From Bradyrhizobium diazoefficiens (GTDB taxonomy: Bacteria; Pseudomonadota; Alphaproteobacteria; Rhizobiales; Xanthobacteraceae), in the NCBI RefSeq assembly GCF_016616235.1, contig NZ_CP067100.1, positions 3,097,001 through 3,161,000 of the forward strand: DNA of 64,000 nucleotides, written 5' to 3'. Each line of letters opens with the position of its first letter. Within the stretch, counting starts at the first letter, position 1. The translations under genes were made by a program, and so were the position numbers. Below, piece by piece: positions 8,275 to 17,133 of this stretch. The notes below the pieces were generated by a model. It was not told the origin of the DNA. It saw only the letters and a list, made by a program, of their open reading frames with translations, and made no database searches.

Positions 8275-11200
8275 ATGGCGCAGAAGGCTGCCGCTGGATT
8301 GTTGTCGCGAGCCTGCGCCTTGACGCGGGGGCTGTCGCGCTATGTCCGCAGCGTGCCGGTGCTGGCGGCTTGCCTCCTTATCGGGCTCAGCACCGCCCAC
8401 GCGGCTGAGCCGATCAGGGGCGAGGCGACCTTTTCGGCCGGCGGCGGCTTTGCCCGTCTCGTGATCAAGCTCGGCGAGGACGTTCCTTCCGAGGTGACGA
8501 CTGCGGGCTCCATCCTCATCGTCCGCTTCGACCGGCCGGTCGATGTTCCCGTCGACCGCGTGCCGGAAGGTGCGCCCGACTACGTCAACTCTGCCCGGCG
8601 CGACCCTGATGGCGGCGCCATCCGCCTGTCGCTGGCGCAGCGCGTCACCGTCAATACCATGAATGCCGGCGAGCGCACCTTCATCGACCTCCTCCCCGAG
8701 GGCTGGAAGGGATCGCCGCCGAGCCTGCCCATGGACGTGGTCAAGGAGCTCGCCGAGCGCGCGCGCGCGGCCGAGCGCGCATTGCGTGCGCAGCGGGCCG
8801 CGGCCGAGAGCAAGAAGCGTCCGCAGATCCGCGTGCGGGCCTCGGTGCAACCGACCTTCGTCCGCTTCGTGTTCGAGATGCCCGAGGGCGTCGGCGTCTC
8901 CTCCGTGCTCAACGAGCAGAAGCTGACGCTCGCCTTCAGCGCCAACCTCAATTTCGACCTGGCGGATGCCGTCGTCGCCGCGCCGCCGAACGTTGCCTCG
9001 ATCAAGCAGAAGGCCGACATCGACCAGACCAATGTCGAGATCGCGCTGATCGGCGATTCCGACGTGCACTCCTTCCGCGACGACAAGAATTACGTTGTCG
9101 ACATCTCCTTCCAGCCGGACAAGGGCAAGACCGCGGGGACCTCGGAGGCGATGATCGCCGAGGCCAAGCCTGCGGCCGGTCATGGACCGGCGCTGGCTCC
9201 GGCCGAGAAGCCGAAGGATGCCCATCGCGAGGTCGCGCCGCCGACGTCCGAGACGATCGCGCGCGAAGCCAGGATCGAGGTGAAGCCCGAGGTCAAGACC
9301 GAAGCTCCCGCCACGATGCCGGCCCTCGAAGCAACGAAGCCTGCACCGGCTCCTGCGGTGGAAGCCGTGCATGCTGCGCAAGCGCCGAAGGAAGCCGCCA
9401 AGGAAGCCGCCAAGGACGCGCAGAAGCCCGCGGCGCCCGCAATGGAGGCCGCACCGGTCGCCCCACTCAAGCCAATGACGCCTGTCGTTGCCGAAGCGTC
9501 CAAAGAGGTGGCGAAGGAGCCGGTCAAGGAGGCGCCCGTCGCGAAGACCCCGCCCGCAGAGATGGCAGCGCCACCGCAGCCCGCTATTGCCGGGGTCGAT
9601 GCGCGCCGCGACAGCGACGGCCTGCGCGTGACGTTCCCGATCCAGGTCGCAACGCCGGCGGCGGCATTCCGCCGCGGCGACACGGTCTGGCTGGTGTTCG
9701 ACACGCCGAAGCCGATCGATGTCGAGGCGATCCGCGCCAAGGGCGGCGCAATGATCGGCGAGGTTGGCCGCGTGCTGCTCGACAAGGGACAGGCCGTGCG
9801 CATCCGCCTCACCCGCCCGCTGGTCTACTCGCTGACGAGCGAGGAGGTCGGCAAGGAGACCAACTGGCTGCTGACCCTCGCCGACAAGCTCCAGGCGACG
9901 CCGATCCCGCTGATGATGTCGCGCAACATCACCGATCCCGCGCTCGCCAACATCGCGATCCCGTTCGCCAATCCGGGCCTGCTGCACAAGCTCACCGACC
10001 CCGATGCCGGGGACACGCTCTATGTCGTCACCGCGCAGCGTCCGGTGCGCGGCTTCATCAAGCGGCAGGACCTCGTCGATCTCTCGCTGCTGGAATCCGC
10101 GCACGGAATCGCGATTCGGCCGAACTCCGACGAGGTCGGCGTCGAGGTCGGATTGGACAAGGTCATTCTCGGCAAGAAAGGTGGGCTGACATTGTCGCCG
10201 GTCGACATCTCGGCCGAGCGCGCCCCGACCGCGGTGCGGCCGATCTTCAGCCCCGAGGGTTGGCGCAAAGGCCAGTCGGACAACTTCTGGACGCGCCAGA
10301 GCGATCTGGTCACGGCGATCTCGGCGGTCGAACCGACGCAGCGCTCCCTGCCGCGGCTCGATCTCGCGCAGTTTTACATGTCGCGGGCCATGTACCACGA
10401 AGCCAAGTCCGTGACTGAAGTGATGTTGAGCGATCCGCTCAACAAGGAGGAGAGCAGCGCGCTGATCCTGCATGCGATCGCCAGCATCCTGGTCGGCCGG
10501 CCAGCGCAGGGCCTCAAGGACCTCGCCAATCCCGTGATCGGCAACAGCCACGATTCCCAGCTCTGGAAGGCGCTCGCCTACGCGCGCCAGGGCAAATGGG
10601 CCGACGCTCGCGAGAAGTTCAAGAACGTCGAATTCGCCATCGCCTCGCTGCCGCTCGATATCCAGCGCATCGTGACGATGGAGGCGATGCGCGCCGCGCT
10701 CGAGGTGAAGGACTATGCCGGCGCCTCCAAGCGCCGCAGTGAGCTCGAGGTGGTCGGCGTGTCGCCCGAGGCGGCGCCCGGCTTCACCGTGCTGCGTGGC
10801 CGGCTCGCCGAGGCGCTCGGCCACGACAAGGACGCGCTCGACGACTACAAATTCGCGGTCGCCTCGAATGACCGTCAAGCGGCGGCCGAGGCCAAGCAGC
10901 TCGAAGTAGCGCTGCGCCAGAAGCGTGACGAGATCGGCAAGGAAGAGGCGCTGCGCGATCTCGAGACGCTGTCGATGACCTGGCGCGGTGACTCGATCGA
11001 GGTCAAGACGCTCCAGATGCTGTCGAAGCTGTACGCCGAGAACGGGCGCTATCGGGACGCGCTCGCCGCAGCGCGCACCGCGACCAAGCTCCAGCCGAAC
11101 GCGGAAGCGTCGCGGCAGGCGCAGGACCTCGCCTCCGACCTGTTCACGCAGATCTTCCTCGGGCCGAAGGGCGACGAGCTGCCGCCGGTCGAGGCGCTCG

Positions 11201-12027
11201 GCATGTTCTACGAGTTCCGCGAGTTGACGCCGATCGGCCGCCGCGGCGACGAATTGATCCGCCGTCTCGCCGACCGTCTCGCCTCGATCGACCTGCTCGA
11301 CCAGGCCGCCGAGCTCCTGCAATACCAGGTCGACCACCGCCTCGAGGGCGCCGCGCGTGCGCAGGTCGCCGCGCGCCTGTCCATGATCTACCTCGCCAAC
11401 CGCAAGCCGGACATGGCGATCACGGCGCTGCGCGCGAGCCGCATCAGCGACCTCTCCGGCGAGCTGCGGCAGCAGCGCCTGCTGCTGGAAGCGCGCGCGC
11501 AGAGCGACGTCGGCCGCCACGATCTCGCGCTCGATATCGTCTCCAACGTCTCCGGGCGCGAAGTGCTCCGGCTGCGTTCCGACATCTTCTGGGCGGCACG
11601 GCGCTGGCGCGAATCCGCCGAGCAGATCGAGCTCTATTACGGCGACCGCTTCCGCGACTTCAAGCCGCTCAATGCAGTGGAGAAGAGCGACATCATCCGC
11701 GCCGCCGTCGGTTATGCGCTCGCCGACGATTCGATCGGCTTGTCGCGCTTCCGCGAGAAATATGCGCCGCTGATGAACGAGAGCGCCGACCGCATTGCCT
11801 TCGACATTGCCAGCAAGCCGGCTGCGGCCTCCAGCGCCGAATTCGCCGAGATCGCCAAGCTCGCCGCCAGCGTCGATACGCTCGACGGCTTCCTGCGCGA
11901 GATGAAGCAGCGCTTCCCAGACGCCACCGCCCGCGCGCCGGCTGCGCCGCAGGCCCATGACGGGACCGACCATACCGGCTCGCTGCCCACGATCCCGGTC
12001 GTGCGGCAGATCAAGATGACGCGCTAG
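8275..12027 (+). CDS. Large exported tetratricopeptide-repeat protein in the flagellar cluster
   Basis: The start was placed at ATG 8275, preceded by GGAAGAA; the frame is open upstream but not protein-like and would include the CtrA-type box. The 1250-residue product has a signal peptide cleaved near residue 44 (THAH-AAEP region), a beta-rich N-terminal part (about 45-290), an Ala/Pro/Glu/Lys-rich linker (about 292-438), a second conserved part, and a long helical C-terminal half with TPR-like units (from about residue 690). Such proteins often scaffold envelope complexes. Its position between the motor operon and fliOP suggests a motility role; that is inference, and the function is unknown. 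Confidence 0.8.
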   Translation: MAQKAAAGLLSRACALTRGLSRYVRSVPVLAACLLIGLSTAHAAEPIRGEATFSAGGGFARLVIKLGEDVPSEVTTAGSILIVRFDRPVDVPVDRVPEGAPDYVNSARRDPDGGAIRLSLAQRVTVNTMNAGERTFIDLLPEGWKGSPPSLPMDVVKELAERARAAERALRAQRAAAESKKRPQIRVRASVQPTFVRFVFEMPEGVGVSSVLNEQKLTLAFSANLNFDLADAVVAAPPNVASIKQKADIDQTNVEIALIGDSDVHSFRDDKNYVVDISFQPDKGKTAGTSEAMIAEAKPAAGHGPALAPAEKPKDAHREVAPPTSETIAREARIEVKPEVKTEAPATMPALEATKPAPAPAVEAVHAAQAPKEAAKEAAKDAQKPAAPAMEAAPVAPLKPMTPVVAEASKEVAKEPVKEAPVAKTPPAEMAAPPQPAIAGVDARRDSDGLRVTFPIQVATPAAAFRRGDTVWLVFDTPKPIDVEAIRAKGGAMIGEVGRVLLDKGQAVRIRLTRPLVYSLTSEEVGKETNWLLTLADKLQATPIPLMMSRNITDPALANIAIPFANPGLLHKLTDPDAGDTLYVVTAQRPVRGFIKRQDLVDLSLLESAHGIAIRPNSDEVGVEVGLDKVILGKKGGLTLSPVDISAERAPTAVRPIFSPEGWRKGQSDNFWTRQSDLVTAISAVEPTQRSLPRLDLAQFYMSRAMYHEAKSVTEVMLSDPLNKEESSALILHAIASILVGRPAQGLKDLANPVIGNSHDSQLWKALAYARQGKWADAREKFKNVEFAIASLPLDIQRIVTMEAMRAALEVKDYAGASKRRSELEVVGVSPEAAPGFTVLRGRLAEALGHDKDALDDYKFAVASNDRQAAAEAKQLEVALRQKRDEIGKEEALRDLETLSMTWRGDSIEVKTLQMLSKLYAENGRYRDALAAARTATKLQPNAEASRQAQDLASDLFTQIFLGPKGDELPPVEALGMFYEFRELTPIGRRGDELIRRLADRLASIDLLDQAAELLQYQVDHRLEGAARAQVAARLSMIYLANRKPDMAITALRASRISDLSGELRQQRLLLEARAQSDVGRHDLALDIVSNVSGREVLRLRSDIFWAARRWRESAEQIELYYGDRFRDFKPLNAVEKSDIIRAAVGYALADDSIGLSRFREKYAPLMNESADRIAFDIASKPAAASSAEFAEIAKLAASVDTLDGFLREMKQRFPDATARAPAAPQAHDGTDHTGSLPTIPVVRQIKMTR

Positions 12028-12106
12028 CGACCCTGCTGCCTCCAGGCCTCTCGACAGGTGCCGCACAAGGCGGCAACCTGAAGCATCTTCATGCCGGGAG
12101 AAGAAT

Positions 12107-12343
12107 ATGAGCAAGCCAGCCAAGACCGAAGCCGAACTCATCGCCATGGCGCGCGCCGAATTGAAGGCACACGTCGATGGCCCCGACGGCCTCGCCATTT
12201 CGATCGTTCGTGACGGCCACGGCTGGGAGTTCCGCGCCGACGCCGACCAGGCGACGAGGGATAAGCCAGGCTTTCCGGAAACGGTCGCCATGCTGGTGCA
12301 GATCGGCGATCACCTCAGCAAGCAATATGATGTGACGGGGTAG
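12107..12343 (+). CDS. Small conserved hypothetical protein
   Basis: A 78-residue soluble protein follows a strong GGGAGAAG ribosome site. It contains IVRDGHGWEFRADADQA and ends in a helix. I recognise it only as a type of short hypothetical common in Bradyrhizobium; there is no catalytic motif. It lies 79 bases after the TPR gene on the same strand and could share its transcript. Confidence 0.65.
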   Translation: MSKPAKTEAELIAMARAELKAHVDGPDGLAISIVRDGHGWEFRADADQATRDKPGFPETVAMLVQIGDHLSKQYDVTG

Positions 12344-12386
12344 GGGCGGCTCTCTACGGCGCGACTCGTGGCGCCACATTCTCGCT

Positions 12387-12485
12387 GTCATCGCCCGGCC
12401 TTGACCGGGCGATCCAGTATTCCAGGGACGATCACGATTGAATCGAGAAGCCGCCCTGGATGCCCCGGTCAGGCCGGGGCATGAC
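12387..12485. repeat. Dispersed palindromic intergenic repeat, copy 2
   Basis: GTCATCGCCCGG...GATCCAG is mirrored by CTGGATGCCCCGG...GGCATGAC. It sits in the convergent gap between the 78-residue gene and fliP and may also act as a transcription stop. Confidence 0.75.
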
Positions 12486-12502
12486 GGCGGAAGTCGCAGC
12501 CG

Positions 12503-13255
12503 CTACCCCCCGTAACTCTGCACCAGGCTCCCCGCCACCAGCGACCAGCCGTCGACCAGCACGAAGAAGATCAGCTTGAATGGCAACGAGATCGTCGCAG
12601 GCGGCAGCATCATCATGCCCATCGACATCAGCACCGAGGCGACGACGAGGTCGATGATCAGGAAGGGGAGGAACAACAGGAAGCCGATCTCGAAGGCACG
12701 TTTCAGCTCGGAGATCATGAAGGCGGGGACGAGGATGCGTAGTGCGAGTTCGTCGGGGGTGGCCGGCGGCGGCTCGCCGGAGAGATCCAGGAACAGTTTT
12801 AGGTCCTTCTCGCGCACGTTCTTCTGCATGAAGCCGCGCAACGGGACGGCGGCGCGCTGGAGCGCGTCCTCGACGCTGACCTGGTTGGCGACGAGCGGAC
12901 GGATGCCCTCGTCGTAGGATTTTTGCAGCACCGGCCCCATCACGAAGAAGGTGAGGAACATTGCCAGCGCAATGATCACCGAGTTCGGCGGCGCGGTCGC
13001 GGTTCCCATCGCGGTGCGCAGCAGCGACAGCACGACGACGATGCGCGTGAACGACGTCATCATGATCAGGATCGATGGCGCGATCGACAGCACCGTCAGC
13101 AGCGCGATGAGCTGGATCGCGCGCTCGGTGACGCCGCCACCCTGGCCGCCGAGATTGATGCTGATGTCCTGCGCGTGCGCGAGGGTTGCGAGCGAAGCCG
13201 CACCGATCAGGACAGAAAGAAAAACAACTCTACGCGGGAGGGCCGGCAGCCTCAC
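12503..13255 (-). CDS. fliP: Flagellar export gate protein FliP
   Basis: FliP is a core subunit of the FliPQR export gate. The 250-residue protein has a cleavable signal peptide (to about residue 28, TLAHA-QD), then membrane helices and the family blocks SILIMMTSFTRIVVVLSLLR, MGTATAPPNSVIIALAMFLT and FMISELKRAFEIGFLLFLPF. Length is normal. Its start overlaps the fliO stop by four bases, so fliO and fliP are coupled. Confidence 0.97.
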   Translation of the reverse strand: MRLPALPRRVVFLSVLIGAASLATLAHAQDISINLGGQGGGVTERAIQLIALLTVLSIAPSILIMMTSFTRIVVVLSLLRTAMGTATAPPNSVIIALAMFLTFFVMGPVLQKSYDEGIRPLVANQVSVEDALQRAAVPLRGFMQKNVREKDLKLFLDLSGEPPPATPDELALRILVPAFMISELKRAFEIGFLLFLPFLIIDLVVASVLMSMGMMMLPPATISLPFKLIFFVLVDGWSLVAGSLVQSYGG

Positions 13256-14208
13256 GAAGACGGCTTTGGACGGCCGAGCAGGGAGGCCATCTCGTCTTCG
13301 AGATTTTCAAAGCTGGTCTTCTCCACAGCCGGCTTCGGCGGCGGGGCGGCTGGCGCCGGCGGCTCACTGCGTGCGACGCGCGGCGGCGGCGCCGGCGGCT
13401 CGGGCGCAACCGGAGGCGCGGCCGTCTCGCCGGCCGGGCGGCGCAGCGCAGCCTCTAACCGCTGCGCCATCTCGGCGAGATTCTGCTCGGCGCTGGACGG
13501 CGCAGGAGCGGCCGGCGGCGGAACGGGCGGAGCCTGCGGCACGGGCGGTGGCGGCGGAGCGGCCGCGCGCTCGGCGCGCACCGGCGGCACCTTCACCGGC
13601 TCGCTCTGGCGCGGCGGACGCGGCATCAGCGGCGGCTCGCTGCGGGCGATGCGCGCCGGCAGCGGCTCGCGCTCGGGGCGCGGCGCGATCGGCTCCGGCG
13701 GAAAGCCGGGCAGCGACGGCTCGCTGCGGCGCTCGGCCACCGCGGGGGCGGGCCGGCGCACTTCATCGGCGAAGGAGGGGCGTGCGGGCCGCGGCGGCGG
13801 CTCGGGCATTTGCGGCTCGGGATGATCGAGCAGTTCGGGCCGCGGGGCCTCGTCGGCCCAGCCGCCGGCATCGGGCATCGGGGCGAGGCGCGGCGGTTCG
13901 GCGGCATTGGAACGCTGCGGAAGCTGGTCGCGGCCGGGTGCGGCGCGAACGATGTTGGGCTCGACGACAATGTCGGTCGGGCCGCCGATCATCAGGAGAT
14001 GCTCGACATTGTCGCGCCTGACCAGCACCAGGCGGCGCCGGCCGTCGACCGCGGCAGCATCGATCACGGCGAGCCGGGGCATCCTGCCGCGCTGGGTGTT
14101 GGCGCCGAGCCGGCTGCCGGCGAATCGGCGCACCAGCCATGCGGCGACGCCGATCAACGCCAGAACGACGATGAACGCGACGATGAAGGTGATAGGACTA
14201 CCTTGCAT
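13252..14208 (-). CDS. fliO: Flagellar biosynthesis protein FliO with a long proline-rich tail
   Basis: FliO assists assembly of the FliP ring. The ATG at 14208 has a GGGGACAA ribosome site and was preferred to a TTG five codons upstream. Residues 5-30 form the membrane segment, then comes the conserved domain with RLAVIDAAAVDGRRRLVLVR and HLLMIGGPTDIVVE (about 45-85). The remaining 230 or so residues are rich in Pro, Ala, Arg and Glu and look disordered, so at 318 residues it is two to three times the usual FliO length. It is followed by fliP. Confidence 0.88.
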   Translation of the reverse strand: MQGSPITFIVAFIVVLALIGVAAWLVRRFAGSRLGANTQRGRMPRLAVIDAAAVDGRRRLVLVRRDNVEHLLMIGGPTDIVVEPNIVRAAPGRDQLPQRSNAAEPPRLAPMPDAGGWADEAPRPELLDHPEPQMPEPPPRPARPSFADEVRRPAPAVAERRSEPSLPGFPPEPIAPRPEREPLPARIARSEPPLMPRPPRQSEPVKVPPVRAERAAAPPPPPVPQAPPVPPPAAPAPSSAEQNLAEMAQRLEAALRRPAGETAAPPVAPEPPAPPPRVARSEPPAPAAPPPKPAVEKTSFENLEDEMASLLGRPKPSS

Positions 14209-14487
14209 ACTTGTCCCCGACAAATGGCGCTTGTCTTGCGCCCATGGTCAGTTGCGCCAACCACCGGCGTTCGATGCCCCAAACTGCGATCTCTTAACGT
14301 CCCACGGCAAGTTTTGCCGTCCCCAACTCCTAATAACCTATGAATCGCTCGATCCAAAACGACTTCTTGGCCTGTGCATGCCTCCGCCAAGCGGCTGGGT
14401 TAATGCCACTTTTGGCAACGTAGAATCACGGAAGGCACAAATTCGTGTCCCGGCAAGGGACAGGCGCCCACCATGCCTTCCAGCCCC

Positions 14488-14503
14488 TTAACCACCTGTT
14501 AAC
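14488..14503 (+). promoter_or_regulatory. CtrA box upstream of flgB
   Basis: TTAA-CCACCTG-TTAAC is a full match to the Caulobacter CtrA consensus TTAA-N7-TTAAC and continues as TTAACCAT. It ends 63 bases before the flgB start, a normal promoter distance. It probably drives flgB-flgC-fliE and the genes behind. The rest of the 358-base gap to fliO shows no gene. Confidence 0.7.
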
Positions 14504-14566
14504 CATACACGCGGCAAATTCTGCCTAGCTTCGGACACAGGTCCGACGGCGGAAGGAGCCGCAACG

Positions 14567-14971
14567 ATGTCCATCAACGATCTCCCGGTGCTGTCGGCGC
14601 TTCGCACCAAGATGCAGTGGCATCAGGAGCGCCAGCGCGTCCTGTCCGAGAACGTCTCCAATTCCGATACCCCCAAATTTCGGCCGCGCGACCTGGTCGA
14701 GCCGAAGCTCGACAAATCAGGCGCCGTCACGGGCTCGATGGGCCCGCTGGCGATGACCGTCACCAGCGCCTCCCATATGACGCCATCAGGCGCAGCCTCC
14801 AGCTTCGACCAGAACAAGAATGCGGGTTTCGAGACCCGTCCTGCGGGTAATGCCGTCAATCTCGAAGAGGAGATGATGAAGGCTGCCAGCAACCAGATGG
14901 ACTACGCGGCGGCGACCTCGCTCTATTCGAAGAGCCTGCATCTGCTCAAGACCGCGATCGGCAAGGGCTAG
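14567..14971 (+). CDS. flgB: Flagellar proximal rod protein FlgB
   Basis: FlgB is a proximal rod subunit attached near the MS ring. The 134-residue product has the rod N-terminal segment LSENVSNSDTPKFRPRDL and a C-terminal helix ending YSKSLHLLKTAIGKG. Its length equals the usual FlgB. A GGAGG-like site precedes the ATG. It begins the operon flgB-flgC-fliE-fliQ-fliR-flhB. Confidence 0.96.
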   Translation: MSINDLPVLSALRTKMQWHQERQRVLSENVSNSDTPKFRPRDLVEPKLDKSGAVTGSMGPLAMTVTSASHMTPSGAASSFDQNKNAGFETRPAGNAVNLEEEMMKAASNQMDYAAATSLYSKSLHLLKTAIGKG

Positions 14972-14989
14972 AGCTAGAGGAGGCAGGCT

Positions 14990-15415
14990 ATGGCAAATGA
15001 CAGCAGCGACTTTGCCCGCTCAATGGCGATCGCGACCTCCGGCCTGCGGGCGCAGGCCGGGCGCATGCGGGTGATCTCGGAAAACATCGCGAACGCGGAC
15101 TCGACCTCGCAGACGGCAGGCGGCGATCCCTACCGGCGCAAGGTGCCGACCTTCTCTTCCGCGCTCGACCGCACGCTCGACGCGCAGGTCGTCACCCTCG
15201 GCCGGATCAAGCCCGACCAGTCGAACTTCCGCGTCAAATACGAGCCGAACAATCCGGCGGCGGATGCGAGCGGCAACGTCAAATATCCCAACGTGAACTC
15301 GGTGGTCGAGATGACCGACATGCGCGACGCGCAGCGGTCCTACGAGGCCAATCTCAACATCATCAGTGCGACGCGCCGGATGATCCAGCGCACGCTCGAC
15401 ATCCTCAAGAGCTGA
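14990..15415 (+). CDS. flgC: Flagellar proximal rod protein FlgC
   Basis: FlgC is a proximal rod subunit of 141 residues. It shows the N-terminal ISENIANADSTSQTAGGDPYRRK and C-terminal VEMTDMRDAQRSYEANLNII segments of the rod family, including the PYRRK turn typical of FlgC. It is preceded by GGAGG and lies 18 bases after flgB and 16 bases before fliE. Confidence 0.97.
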   Translation: MANDSSDFARSMAIATSGLRAQAGRMRVISENIANADSTSQTAGGDPYRRKVPTFSSALDRTLDAQVVTLGRIKPDQSNFRVKYEPNNPAADASGNVKYPNVNSVVEMTDMRDAQRSYEANLNIISATRRMIQRTLDILKS

Positions 15416-15431
15416 ACAGGACATTTGAGCC

Positions 15432-15740
15432 ATGGCATCACCGACAATCGCCGCCAATGCTTATGCCAATCTTGCCCGCGTGCTGGAGAACAGCGGCGCC
15501 GGCAAGGGCAGCGAACCGAACGGGCAGTCCTTTGCCTCGGTGCTTAAAGACGCCGTCGGCAGCGTGATGGAATCCGGCCGCAAGTCCGACGCGCAAACGG
15601 TGGCGATGGCCGCCGGCAAAGCCAACGTGATGGACGTGGTGACGGCGGTCGCCGACACCGACGTGGCAGTGTCCACGCTGGTCTCGGTCCGCGACCGCGT
15701 GATCGCGGCGTATGAAGATATCATGAAGATGCCGATCTGA
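15432..15740 (+). CDS. fliE: Flagellar hook-basal body protein FliE
   Basis: FliE joins the MS ring to the rod and is an early export substrate. The 102-residue product ends in the family signature VSTLVSVRDRVIAAYEDIMKMPI. The N-terminal half is variable and Ala/Ser-rich, as usual. It is followed by a palindromic repeat and then fliQ. Confidence 0.95.
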   Translation: MASPTIAANAYANLARVLENSGAGKGSEPNGQSFASVLKDAVGSVMESGRKSDAQTVAMAAGKANVMDVVTAVADTDVAVSTLVSVRDRVIAAYEDIMKMPI

Positions 15741-15768
15741 GTTTTTTGGCACTGGCGCTCACCCCAAG

Positions 15769-15847
15769 CGTCTTTGCGAGCGAAGCGAAGCAATCCAGAG
15801 ACTTTTCGCGGCGGCAGTCTGGATTGCTTCCCTTCGCCCGCAATGAC
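15769..15847. repeat. Palindromic intergenic repeat between fliE and fliQ
   Basis: GAAGCAATCCAGA and TCTGGATTGCTTC form a 13-base perfect stem with further pairing outside. The edges (TTTGCGAGCGAAGC ... GCAATGAC) show a variant of the window's dispersed palindromes. It lies inside the flagellar operon, so it must be read through or bypassed. Confidence 0.7.
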
Positions 15848-15910
15848 GGGGAGGGGCGTGTGATCCTCGACGAGTGGCGGGGGATGAGACTTGAACAAGG
15901 AAAGTTTGCA

Positions 15911-16174
15911 ATGACCGGACCCGAGACTCTCGACGTCGCGCGCGACGCGATCTGGACCATCGTGATCGTGTCGTCGCCGCTGATGGTAGTCGGCCTCGTG
16001 GTCGGCGTCATCGTGTCGCTGTTCCAGGCGCTGACGCAGATCCAGGAGCAGACGCTGATCTACGTGCCGAAGATCCTGGCCATCTTCGCCACGCTGCTGT
16101 TGGCGCTGCCATTCATGGCCGACTCGCTCCACGCCCACATGCTGCGGATCTCGTCGCGAATCATCGGCGGCTGA
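15911..16174 (+). CDS. fliQ: Flagellar export gate protein FliQ
   Basis: FliQ is the small two-helix subunit of the export gate. The start giving MTGPETLDVARDAIW has AAGGAAAG before it; 55 upstream codons in the frame belong to the repeat. At 87 residues it has two membrane helices (about 17-40 and 50-75) and the conserved VSLFQALTQIQEQTL. It lies before the first twin-hairpin element. Confidence 0.96.
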   Translation: MTGPETLDVARDAIWTIVIVSSPLMVVGLVVGVIVSLFQALTQIQEQTLIYVPKILAIFATLLLALPFMADSLHAHMLRISSRIIGG

Positions 16175-16187
16175 GGCACAATGCGGC

Positions 16188-16351
16188 GTGCGGTGGATTT
16201 GACATTCGCCTCAGTGTTCCCGCGGGCGATGATGGCGAATGTCAAATCCAATAACCGCACGCTCATTGATTTTTGCGAATGCCCTGTCGGCTCCAACATT
16301 CGCAAAAGTGTCTGCCGCGACGGCGTGCGAATGTTGGAGCCGGGGCATTCG
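16188..16351 (+). repeat. Twin-hairpin element 1, immediately before fliR
   Basis: Hairpin 1 is 16188-16260: arms 16188-16210 and 16234-16260 pair over 7 + 16 bases, with a 4-base bulge on the right arm. Hairpin 2 is 16276-16351: arms 16276-16304 and 16326-16351 pair over 9 + 17 bases, with a 3-base bulge on the left arm. Both inner stems contain ACATTCGC. The right arm of hairpin 2 holds GGAG and GGGG, the only ribosome-site candidates for fliR, and ends three bases before its ATG. The layout is shared with the element at 17134. Confidence 0.85.
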
Positions 16352-16354
16352 ACC

Positions 16355-17125
16355 ATGCGCATCGACGTCTCGCTGCTGCCGGCGCTCGCCGCTTCCTTCA
16401 TGCTCGCCTTCGCTCGGGTCGGCGCGATGGTGATGCTGCTGCCGGGACTGGGCGAGACCAACATCCCGACGCGGGTCAAGCTGTCGATCGCGCTGCTGCT
16501 CACGCTGATCATTCTGCCACTGCATCGCAACGCCTACCACGTCGATATGGGTTCGCTCGCGCCGCTGCTGGTCCTGATGCTGCATGAGATCGTGATCGGC
16601 ATCGTGCTGGGCGCGACCGCGCGCGTGACGCTTTCGGCCCTGCAGGTCGCCGGCTCAGTGATCGCGCAGCAGATGGGGCTCGGCTTCGTCACTTCGGTCG
16701 ATCCGACCCAGGGCCAGCAGGGCGTGCTGGTCGGCAACTTCCTGACCATGCTCGGCGTGACGCTGCTCTTTGCCACCGACAGTCATCATCTGGTGATCGC
16801 GGCGCTGAACGACAGCTACGCGATCTTCTCGCCCGGCGAGACCGTGTCGAGTGGCGATGTCGCGGCGCTTGCGACACGCGCCTTTGCCGCGGCGTTCCGG
16901 CTCGGCCTGCAGCTCTCCGGACCGTTCCTGGTGTTCGGCCTCGTCTTCAACATCGGCCTTGGTGTGCTGGCGCGGCTGATGCCGCAGATGCAGGTCTATT
17001 TCGTCGGCGTGCCGCTGTCGATCTTCGCAGGCTTTCTCGTGCTGGCCGTGGTGCTCACGGCGATGATGGGCACGTATCTGGATTACTTCATCGGTGTGAT
17101 GCACCAGATGATGCCACTCAAGTAA
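16355..17125 (+). CDS. fliR: Flagellar export gate protein FliR
   Basis: FliR completes the FliPQR gate. The start giving MRIDVSLLPALAASF was chosen because the 58 codons before it in the frame are the twin-hairpin element. The 256-residue product has about six membrane segments and conserved FARVGAMVMLLPGLG, GLGFVTSVDPTQG and GVLARLMPQMQVYFVG blocks. Its ribosome site lies in the hairpin arm upstream. flhB follows after a second element of the same kind. Confidence 0.95.
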   Translation: MRIDVSLLPALAASFMLAFARVGAMVMLLPGLGETNIPTRVKLSIALLLTLIILPLHRNAYHVDMGSLAPLLVLMLHEIVIGIVLGATARVTLSALQVAGSVIAQQMGLGFVTSVDPTQGQQGVLVGNFLTMLGVTLLFATDSHHLVIAALNDSYAIFSPGETVSSGDVAALATRAFAAAFRLGLQLSGPFLVFGLVFNIGLGVLARLMPQMQVYFVGVPLSIFAGFLVLAVVLTAMMGTYLDYFIGVMHQMMPLK

Positions 17126-17133
17126 CGAGGGAG

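Noticed and set aside
8194..12291. A 1365-codon open frame on the minus strand opposite the TPR gene
   Set aside because: The plus frame has a signal peptide, ribosome site and domain-like composition. The minus product is Arg/Gly/Asp/His-rich low-complexity, as expected from GC-rich antisense codons.
16181..16354. N-terminal extension of fliR by 58 residues
   Set aside because: These codons are the twin-hairpin element, and FliR proteins begin at the MRID-like segment.
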